DNA of 21,852 bases from DATJGR01 sp035494855 (lineage in GTDB: Bacteria > Pseudomonadota > Gammaproteobacteria > Pseudomonadales > Azotimanducaceae): contig DATJGR010000207.1 of NCBI GenBank assembly GCA_035494855.1, positions 1 to 21,852 of the forward strand, in the 5' to 3' direction. Every line of letters begins with the position of its first letter. Within the stretch, counting starts at the first letter, position 1. Below are positions 16,196-21,852 of this stretch, in pieces. A program made the translations under genes and the position numbers. The notes under the pieces were generated by a model. It made no database searches, had not been told where the DNA came from, and worked only from the letters and a program-made list of their open reading frames with translations.

Positions 16196-17393
16196 CGACC
16201 TGTATGAGGCACCGACTCGCGACGGGCACTTCGGCAGGTATGGCGGACGATTCGTCGCGGAAACCCTGTTTCACGCGCTCGACCAGCTGGATGCTCTCTA
16301 CCAGGAGCTCAAAGAAGACCCCGACTTCCGGCGAGAGCTGGCGCAGGACCTGTCTCAGTACGTTGGTCGGCCGACGCCGCTATACGCGGCGGAGCGCCTG
16401 ACGCGTGAACTCGGGGGCGCGCAGATATTCCTCAAGCGCGAGGACCTCAATCACACCGGTGCGCACAAGATCAACAACACAGTCGGACAGGCGTTGTTGG
16501 CGAAACGCATAGGCAAGCGACGCATCATTGCTGAAACGGGTGCGGGCCAACACGGCGTGGCCACCGCAACGGTCGCGGCGCGGCTGGGTCTCGAGTGCCA
16601 GGTCTATATGGGTTCGGAAGACATCAAGCGGCAGAGTCTCAACGTTTACCGTATGAAGCTATTGGGCGCGGAAGTGGTACCCGTCACTTCGGGTTCGCGG
16701 ACGCTAAAGGACGCGATGAACGAGGCGATGCGCGACTGGGTGACCAACGTCGACGATACGCACTACATCATCGGCACCGTGGCTGGTCCGCACCCATACC
16801 CGATGATGGTCCGCGACTTTCAGTCGGTGATCGGCCAGGAGGCGCGCGCACAGTGTTTACAACAGACCGGTCGGTTGCCCGATACGCTCGTTGCGTGCGT
16901 GGGGGGCGGATCGAATGCGATCGGTCTGTTCTATCCGTTCGTCGACGACTCGTCCGTTCGCTTCGTCGGCGTGGAAGCGGGAGGGCTCGGTGTCGATACC
17001 GGGAAGCATGCAGCGTCGCTGTCCGCCGGAACGCCGGGGGTGCTGCACGGAAACCGCACGTATCTGCTCTCGGATGCCGATGGCCAGATCATCGAAACGC
17101 ACTCGATATCGGCCGGCCTCGATTATCCAGGTGTCGGTCCCGAACACGCTTACTTCAAGGACATCGGCCGCGCCGACTACGTGTCTGTCACGGACACCGC
17201 GGCGCTCTCCGCATTTCGTTTCGTGACACAGGTCGAGGGCATCATGCCGGCACTCGAGTCGAGCCACGCGCTCGCATGGGTGCGCGAATACGCGCCGCGC
17301 GCGCCGCGTGACGAGATCATCATCGTCAATCTCTCCGGGCGCGGCGACAAAGACATCATGACGGTGGCGGCAATCGACGAGATCGCGTTGTGA
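16179..17393 (+). CDS. trpB: Tryptophan synthase, beta subunit
   Basis: TrpB is the PLP enzyme that condenses serine with indole delivered from TrpA through an internal tunnel. It has 404 residues, normal for the TrpB1 type. The PLP lysine is Lys97 in LNHTGAHKINN. The phosphate-binding loop is VGGGSNAIGLF, and AETGAGQHGVATATVAARLG is also present, as are IGTVAGPHPYP and SGRGDKD. I chose the GTG at 16179, which is preceded by a GAGGTG ribosome-binding site about 4 nt upstream. It leaves only 16 residues before the conserved GHFGRYGGRFVAETL. This creates a 17-nt overlap with trpF. The end overlaps trpA in a GTGA junction, fitting coupled production of the alpha-beta complex. Confidence 0.96.
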   Translation: MREGTNDLYEAPTRDGHFGRYGGRFVAETLFHALDQLDALYQELKEDPDFRRELAQDLSQYVGRPTPLYAAERLTRELGGAQIFLKREDLNHTGAHKINNTVGQALLAKRIGKRRIIAETGAGQHGVATATVAARLGLECQVYMGSEDIKRQSLNVYRMKLLGAEVVPVTSGSRTLKDAMNEAMRDWVTNVDDTHYIIGTVAGPHPYPMMVRDFQSVIGQEARAQCLQQTGRLPDTLVACVGGGSNAIGLFYPFVDDSSVRFVGVEAGGLGVDTGKHAASLSAGTPGVLHGNRTYLLSDADGQIIETHSISAGLDYPGVGPEHAYFKDIGRADYVSVTDTAALSAFRFVTQVEGIMPALESSHALAWVREYAPRAPRDEIIIVNLSGRGDKDIMTVAAIDEIAL

Positions 17394-18196
17394 GCCGCAT
17401 TCACACCAGACTGAATTCGTTGCGCGGATCGGGTCGTAAGGCCCTGGTGACGTTCATCACGGGCGGAGATCCCAACAAGGCGACTACGGCGCCAGCTATG
17501 CACGCGCTGGTGGCGGGCGGTGCGGACGTGATCGAAGTGGGCGTGCCGTTCTCCGATCCGGAAGCTGAAGGCCCCGCGATCCAGCGCAGTTCCGAGCGCG
17601 CATTGGCCGCCGGAACCCGGCTCGTCGACATTCTCGACGTCGTCAGAGAGTTCCGGGCTGAAGACGCGATGACGCCAGTGTTGCTGATGGGCTATCTCAA
17701 CTCGGTCGAGCGGATGGGCTATCGGGAGTTCGTCAACCGTGCGGCGGCCGCGGGCGTCGATGGACTGGTCATCGTCAATCTTCCGCCGGAGGAGGCGGGT
17801 GAGTTGCTCGAACTGATGCGCGCGCGCGGCCTCGAACTGATCTTCCTCGTGGCACCCACGACGACGCCGCAGCGTATCGGTCTGATCGCGGCAAAGGCGG
17901 GTGGCTTCATCTATTACGTTGCGCTGAAAGGCGTGACCGGTGCCATGCATCTGCGCACCGACGGGATTGCGGAACAGATCGCACGCATTCGTTCGCACAC
18001 CGATCTCCCGATCATGATCGGGTTCGGCATCAAAGACGGTACGTCCGCGCGGATGGTGGCGCCGCTCGCGGACGGCGTGGTGCTCGGCACATCGCTCGTG
18101 GCCACGATGGAACGCCACCAGCAGGAGCCGCAGCGGATTGCCTCGGCGCTGCGCGAACAGATTCAGGAGATTCGTACGGCGATCGACATCATATGA
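17390..18196 (+). CDS. trpA: Tryptophan synthase, alpha subunit (Glu at position 60)
   Basis: TrpA cleaves indole-3-glycerol phosphate to indole and glyceraldehyde-3-phosphate, passing indole to TrpB. It has 268 residues in a (beta/alpha)8 fold. The N-terminus (SRIHTRLNSLR, ALVTFITGGDP) is typical. Catalytic Glu49 is present in DVIEVGVPFSDP. The second catalytic acid, Asp60 in the family motif SDPxADGP, is Glu here: the sequence reads SDPEAEGPAIQ, with codon GAA at 17567-17569. The rest (FLVAPTTTPQRI, YYVALKGVTGA, IMIGFGIKDG, DGVVLGTSLV) is intact, so this is not an obvious pseudogene. The GTG start overlaps the trpB stop by 4 nt, and the stop overlaps the folC ATG by 4 nt. Confidence 0.95.
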   Translation: MSRIHTRLNSLRGSGRKALVTFITGGDPNKATTAPAMHALVAGGADVIEVGVPFSDPEAEGPAIQRSSERALAAGTRLVDILDVVREFRAEDAMTPVLLMGYLNSVERMGYREFVNRAAAAGVDGLVIVNLPPEEAGELLELMRARGLELIFLVAPTTTPQRIGLIAAKAGGFIYYVALKGVTGAMHLRTDGIAEQIARIRSHTDLPIMIGFGIKDGTSARMVAPLADGVVLGTSLVATMERHQQEPQRIASALREQIQEIRTAIDII

Positions 18197-19485
18197 CGGT
18201 TCGAACACTGGATGACTGGTTGGCGCACGCCGAACGGGTGCACCCGGTTGGGATCGACATGGGGCTCGTCCGCGTCCGGCGCGTGGCCGAAAGGCTCGAA
18301 CTGCTGCCCCCCGCGCCACAGAACATCGTGGTAGCAGGCACCAACGGCAAAGGGTCCACTTCGGTTTACCTCGAGGCGTTGTTGCTTGCAGACGGCCGCA
18401 GCGTCGGCACGACGCTGTCGCCGCACCTGAGTCGCTTCAACGAGCGCGTCCGGGTGAATGGCCGATCTGTCGACGACGCGACGCTGTGCGACGCGTTCGC
18501 GACCATCGAAGACGCGCGCGGCGAAACCACGCTCACCTATTTCGAGTTCGGCGTGCTGGCGGCGTTGCTCGTGTTTCGGCGCGCGCGCGTGGACGCCACG
18601 GTCCTGGAGGTCGGGCTCGGCGGGCGGCTCGACGCCGTGAACATCGTGGATGGTTCGGTATCGGTCATTACCAGCATCGGTATCGACCACGTCGGATACC
18701 TCGGTACCGATCGCGAGTCGATCGGTCGCGAGAAAGCCGGCATCCTGCGCCGCCGCGTTCCATGCGTTTACGGCGAAGCGTCCATTCCGTCGAGCATCGT
18801 CGTCGCGGCGCAGATGATCGAGGCACCGATGACCCGGTACGGCACCGACTTCTCCGCGGCGCCGACAGAAGAGGGCTGGAGCTTCGAGGGCGTCTGTACG
18901 TCGGCGCGGACCTGCTTCACAGAGCTTGCGCGACCGTCCGTTGCCCTATGCAACGCTGCGACCGCGCTTCAGACTCTCCTGTTGCTCGGCGCTTCCAGGC
19001 CAATCGAGCGTCTCGTTGAGGAAGCCTCTTCCGCGCGCTTACCCGGACGGTTCGAGCGTTTCGACTACCGCGGTGCGTCGGTGATCGTCGACGTCGCGCA
19101 CAACCCGCACGGTGCTGCCTTTCTGGCACAGCAACTGCGCGCCACGCCGCCGAGCGGTCGCACCATTGCCATTGCCGGATTCTTGCAAGACAAGGACGCA
19201 GCGGGCATCGTAGCCGCGCTCGCGCCGGTGGTGGACGAATGGACGCTCGTCCCGACGCTGGGATTACGCGGCCAGTCAGCGGCGCTGTCGATGGAAAAGT
19301 CCGGGCTGGTCGGGCGCGCGGCGGTTTCGGAGGGTGATCTGGTCGACGTTCTCGACGGTTGGGTTCGACGGATGGCCGCAGGCGATCGGCTGATCGTGGT
19401 TGGTTGCTTCGATCTCGCGCAACGCGCGCGTTCGCTTCTTTTGCGAGAGGCAGAGCTTTTGCGAGAGGCAGAGCGCCGTGACTGA
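18193..19485 (+). CDS. folC: Dihydrofolate synthase / folylpolyglutamate synthase
   Basis: FolC is an ATP-dependent ligase that joins glutamate to dihydropteroate and lengthens the glutamate tail of folates. It has 430 residues, the usual length. The P-loop is GTNGKGST (49-56), followed by TLSPHLSRFNERVRVNG. LEVGLGGRLDAVNIV, TSIGIDHVGYLG and REKAGILR are Mur-ligase-type signatures of the central domain. The C-terminal domain has VDVAHNPHGAAFLA. The ATG at 18193 overlaps the trpA stop. The last residues, LLREAELLREAERRD, come from an exact 18-bp tandem duplication. The gene overlaps the following SPOR gene by 8 nt. In Pseudomonas, as I recall, accD sits immediately before folC. Here it is absent. 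Confidence 0.96.
   Translation: MTVRTLDDWLAHAERVHPVGIDMGLVRVRRVAERLELLPPAPQNIVVAGTNGKGSTSVYLEALLLADGRSVGTTLSPHLSRFNERVRVNGRSVDDATLCDAFATIEDARGETTLTYFEFGVLAALLVFRRARVDATVLEVGLGGRLDAVNIVDGSVSVITSIGIDHVGYLGTDRESIGREKAGILRRRVPCVYGEASIPSSIVVAAQMIEAPMTRYGTDFSAAPTEEGWSFEGVCTSARTCFTELARPSVALCNAATALQTLLLLGASRPIERLVEEASSARLPGRFERFDYRGASVIVDVAHNPHGAAFLAQQLRATPPSGRTIAIAGFLQDKDAAGIVAALAPVVDEWTLVPTLGLRGQSAALSMEKSGLVGRAAVSEGDLVDVLDGWVRRMAAGDRLIVVGCFDLAQRARSLLLREAELLREAERRD
19438..19473 (+). repeat. Exact 18-bp tandem duplication at the 3' end of folC
   Basis: The unit CTTTTGCGAGAGGCAGAG occurs twice, at 19438-19455 and 19456-19473, with no mismatch. It encodes LLREAE twice in the FolC tail. Each copy contains GAGAGG, a good Shine-Dalgarno match, and the second lies just upstream of the GTG of the next gene. 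Because the unit is in frame, FolC is lengthened by six residues and not broken. Identity of both copies suggests a recent slippage or a locus prone to change. Confidence 0.95.
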
Positions 19486-20011
19486 TCGCACGAGGGATCG
19501 CGTCATGGGCGGGGTGTTCCTTGCCGCCCTCGCGATCATCGTATTGCCGATGTTGTTCGACGGTGCGGGCGTGGAGTCGCCGGCACCCCCGAGCCTGCCG
19601 CAAACGCAGGCGACGGAAACCGGACCGGTCCCCGCGATGGATCCCGCGAACCTGGCCAACGCCGAGGCATTACGCAAACGCATCGACAGTGAAGGCTTCG
19701 ACCAGTCCACGTCCACGAAGGTAGGTGATCCGGTCGTTGCACCCGCGGATCGGCGCCTCTCGACCACGCTGCCGCCTGCGTGGGGCGTTCAACTCGGCAG
19801 CTTCGCCGATCGGGCGAAGGCGCTGGCGCTGCGCGATCAGCTGCGTGCGGACGGCTACCAGTCGGTGCTCAGTGAAGTGAAAGGTCTGACGGGCACATCG
19901 ACCCGGGTCTCGATCGGTCCGATGGTCGATCGAGAAGATGCCACCAAACTCGAGCGCGAACTGGAGAAACGTTACGGCATGGACGTCATCGTCGTGGTAT
20001 TCGGCCCATGA
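19478..20011 (+). CDS. SPOR-domain inner-membrane protein (DedD-like)
   Basis: This 177-residue protein has a short positively charged N-terminus, one membrane helix (about 10-27, VMGGVFLAALAIIVLPMLF) and a linker rich in Pro, Ala and Thr. It ends in a C-terminal SPOR domain (about 102-177, starting WGVQLGSFADRAKALALRD). SPOR domains bind glycan strands stripped of stem peptides at division septa. The topology and the place between folC and cvpA match DedD of E. coli and the equivalent Pseudomonas protein. I chose the GTG at 19478, overlapping folC by 8 nt, because it gives the usual basic residues before the helix and has GAGAGG upstream. An ATG at 19505 would remove them. Confidence 0.9.
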   Translation: MTDRTRDRVMGGVFLAALAIIVLPMLFDGAGVESPAPPSLPQTQATETGPVPAMDPANLANAEALRKRIDSEGFDQSTSTKVGDPVVAPADRRLSTTLPPAWGVQLGSFADRAKALALRDQLRADGYQSVLSEVKGLTGTSTRVSIGPMVDREDATKLERELEKRYGMDVIVVVFGP

Positions 20012-20023
20012 AGCGACAATGTC

Positions 20024-20521
20024 TTGGCCGTTGCTGACTATGTCATCGTCGGCATCGTCGCGATCTCCGCGCTCATCGGACTTGCGCGCGGGTTCGTTCG
20101 CGAAGTGCTGTCGCTTGCGATCTGGGGCGTGGCGGTGATTCTCGCGGTCGGTTTCGCGGGAGACATCGCAGCGTCGCTGCCGAAACGGCTCGAAGGGGAT
20201 TCGCTACGCTACGTCGCGGCCTTTACGCTGGTGTTCGTCGGCGCGCTGGTGATCGGTGCATTGGCGCAGTGGATCGTCTCTCGCCTGGTGCAGACGACCG
20301 GCTTGTCCGGCACCGATCGCTTGCTCGGACTGCTCTTCGGCGGGCTGCGCGGCGCAGTGGTATGCATCGTCGCGGTGATTGCGCTGCGACCGTTTGCCAA
20401 CGAACAACCGTGGTGGCGTGCCTCGCATGGCATTCCAATGTTGAGCGCCTTCGAATCGGACGTAATGCACGTGTTTTCGTCAGCGGGCGAGATGGTCAAC
20501 CGGCTTCGAGAGAAGCGATGA
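20024..20521 (+). CDS. cvpA: CvpA family inner-membrane protein
   Basis: CvpA is a small inner-membrane protein first linked to colicin V production in E. coli. Its biochemical role is unclear, although links to envelope stress tolerance have been reported. The 165-residue protein begins with VADYVIVGIVAISALIGLAR, then GFVREVLSLAIWGVAVILA, both hydrophobic. Two further membrane segments lie near LVFVGALVIGALAQWIV and GLLFGGLRGAVVCIVAVIA, giving about four helices, as expected. LSGTDRLLG is a typical family motif. The start is TTG at 20024, the only in-frame start before the first helix, with weak GAAGCG upstream. It lies 12 nt after the SPOR gene and 10 nt before purF, the conserved cvpA-purF pair. 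Confidence 0.93.
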   Translation: MAVADYVIVGIVAISALIGLARGFVREVLSLAIWGVAVILAVGFAGDIAASLPKRLEGDSLRYVAAFTLVFVGALVIGALAQWIVSRLVQTTGLSGTDRLLGLLFGGLRGAVVCIVAVIALRPFANEQPWWRASHGIPMLSAFESDVMHVFSSAGEMVNRLREKR

Positions 20522-20531
20522 AGGAGCGAGT

Positions 20532-21852
20532 ATGTGCGGCGTAGTCGGAATGGTGAGCGGAAGTGCGGTCAATCAGCAGCTCTACGACGCGCTAACGGTT
20601 CTGCAACACCGCGGCCAGGACGCGGCTGGAATCGTCACCTGCGATTCCGGAATTCTGTATCTGCGCAAAGGCAATGGTCTCGTAAGCGACGTGTTCCAGC
20701 AGCAGCACATGCAGCGACTGGTCGGCAACATGGGGATCGGCCACGTCCGCTATCCGACGGCCGGTAGTTCGAATTCGGCCGAAGCTCAGCCGATGTACGT
20801 CAATTCGCCGTATGGCATTACGCTCGCGCACAACGGCAATCTCACCAATTCGGAACAGCTCAAGCGCGACGTCTATCGAGAAGATCTGCGCCATGTGAAC
20901 ACCGGGTCCGATTCCGAGGTGCTGGTGAACGTGTTTGCGCACGAGCTGCAGCGCGTCGGCGGCCACCGCCCGGAACCCGACCACATCTTCGAGGCGATCG
21001 CCGGCGTGCACCAGCGATGTCGCGGTGCGTATGCAGTCGTTGCGATGGTGATCGGCGGCGGCATCGTCGGCTTCCGCGACAAATTCGGCATTCGCCCGCT
21101 GGTGTTCGGCAAGCGCGAAACGGAGTCGGGAACCGACTACATGATCGCGTCGGAAAGCGTCGCCCTCGACATTCTCGGTTTCCAGCTCATCCGCGACGTC
21201 GCGCCTGGCGAAGCCGTTTACATCAGCGCGCAAGGCGAACTGGCAACGCGTGTGTGTGCCGAGAGTCCGGTACATACGCCCTGCATCTTCGAGCAGGTCT
21301 ATCTGGCCCGTCCCGATTCGATCATCGATCAGGTTTCCGTATACAAGTCGCGGCTGCGGATGGGCGAGAAGCTGGCGGATCGCATCGTTTCGATGTACTC
21401 GCGCCACGATCACGACATCGACGTGGTGATTCCAATTCCCGACACCGGCCGCACCGCAGCGCTCCCGTTGGCGCATCGGCTCGATGTGAAATACCGAGAG
21501 GGCTTCGTCAAAAACCGCTACATCGGCAGAACGTTCATCATGCCGGGTCAGCAACAACGCCGAAAGTCGGTGCGCCAGAAACTCAATGTCATCGAGCTGG
21601 AGTTCAAAGGTAAGAACGTTCTGCTCGTCGATGACTCGATCGTGCGCGGTACTACGATCAGCCAGATCATCGCGATGGCGCGCGCTGCAGGTGCACGCAA
21701 GGTCTACATGGCCTCTGCCGCACCCGCGGTGAGATTCCCGAATGTCTACGGCATCGACATGCCGTCGGCAGGAGAGTTCGTCGCGTACAACAGAACTGAC
21801 GAGGAAGTTGCGCGCGTGATCGGTGCGGATTGGCTCATCTATCAGAACACCG
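20532..21852 (+). CDS. purF: Amidophosphoribosyltransferase, 5' part (cut by window end)
   Basis: PurF makes 5-phosphoribosylamine from PRPP and glutamine, the first step of purine synthesis. The gene runs off the window after 440 complete codons of about 500. Cys2 (MCGVVGM) becomes the N-terminal nucleophile of the glutaminase domain once Met is removed. LQHRGQDAAGI, GHVRYPTAGSS and HNGNLTNSEQL follow, then FGIRPLV. The phosphoribosyltransferase domain has IPIPDTGRTAALPLA and the PRPP-binding LLVDDSIVRGTT with Asp367-Asp368. The start is well set by a strong AAGGAG (20521-20526) five nt before the ATG. It follows cvpA, as in E. coli and Pseudomonas. I saw no clear purine operator in front of it. 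Confidence 0.97.
   Translation, partial: MCGVVGMVSGSAVNQQLYDALTVLQHRGQDAAGIVTCDSGILYLRKGNGLVSDVFQQQHMQRLVGNMGIGHVRYPTAGSSNSAEAQPMYVNSPYGITLAHNGNLTNSEQLKRDVYREDLRHVNTGSDSEVLVNVFAHELQRVGGHRPEPDHIFEAIAGVHQRCRGAYAVVAMVIGGGIVGFRDKFGIRPLVFGKRETESGTDYMIASESVALDILGFQLIRDVAPGEAVYISAQGELATRVCAESPVHTPCIFEQVYLARPDSIIDQVSVYKSRLRMGEKLADRIVSMYSRHDHDIDVVIPIPDTGRTAALPLAHRLDVKYREGFVKNRYIGRTFIMPGQQQRRKSVRQKLNVIELEFKGKNVLLVDDSIVRGTTISQIIAMARAAGARKVYMASAAPAVRFPNVYGIDMPSAGEFVAYNRTDEEVARVIGADWLIYQNT

Noticed and set aside
1..21852. Mobile elements, CRISPR arrays, tRNA genes, defence or biosynthetic clusters
   Set aside because: I looked for transposase or integrase genes, repeated spacers, tRNA-like cloverleafs and unfamiliar gene clusters and found none. 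Every substantial coding region is a known housekeeping family.

Overview
The window looks like a GC-rich chromosomal segment of a gammaproteobacterium. The gene order leuC-leuD-leuB-asd-fimV-truA-trpF ... folC-SPOR-cvpA-purF is, as I recall it, the order found in Pseudomonas and relatives. The trpF-trpB-trpA cluster and high GC suggest a Xanthomonadales/Nevskiales-like or other deep-branching gammaproteobacterium. That placement is inference and I cannot fix the genus. There are no tRNA or rRNA genes, insertion sequences, phage genes, CRISPR arrays or toxin-antitoxin pairs. Nearly all DNA is coding, and all genes but one read on the + strand.

Region 1 (1-2915) is the end of a TCA-cycle operon: the 3' part of lpdA, then sucC and sucD. 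Region 2 (2916-6993) holds htpG behind a near-consensus sigma-32 heat-shock promoter, then prmB overlapping its end, then aroC, which has a plausible sigma-70 promoter of its own. Region 3 (7013-12173) is a LysR-type regulator facing the leucine operon leuC-leuD-leuB, with asd overlapping the end of leuB. The 83-bp divergent region is AT-rich and holds a short leader ORF and a hairpin. Region 4 (12174-14708) is fimV behind a 204-bp leader with a UUCG-capped hairpin. Region 5 (14741-21852) is a tightly packed series: truA, trpF, trpB, trpA, folC, a SPOR-domain gene, cvpA and a truncated purF.

Translational coupling is a strong theme. Junctions of the ATGA, GTGA or TTGA type occur at sucC/sucD, htpG/prmB, leuC/leuD, leuB/asd, trpB/trpA and trpA/folC. 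Longer overlaps occur at trpF/trpB (17 nt) and folC/SPOR (8 nt). GTG or TTG starts are common. I saw no convincing intrinsic terminator.

The window is conserved housekeeping DNA and I do not see a new biological system in it. The points most worth a second look are: Glu instead of Asp at the catalytic position 60 of TrpA; the absence of accD between trpA and folC; an AT-rich rare-codon patch with a perfect 10-bp inverted repeat inside leuD; an exact 18-bp tandem duplication at the folC/SPOR junction that duplicates the ribosome-binding site; and the leader structures before leuC and fimV.
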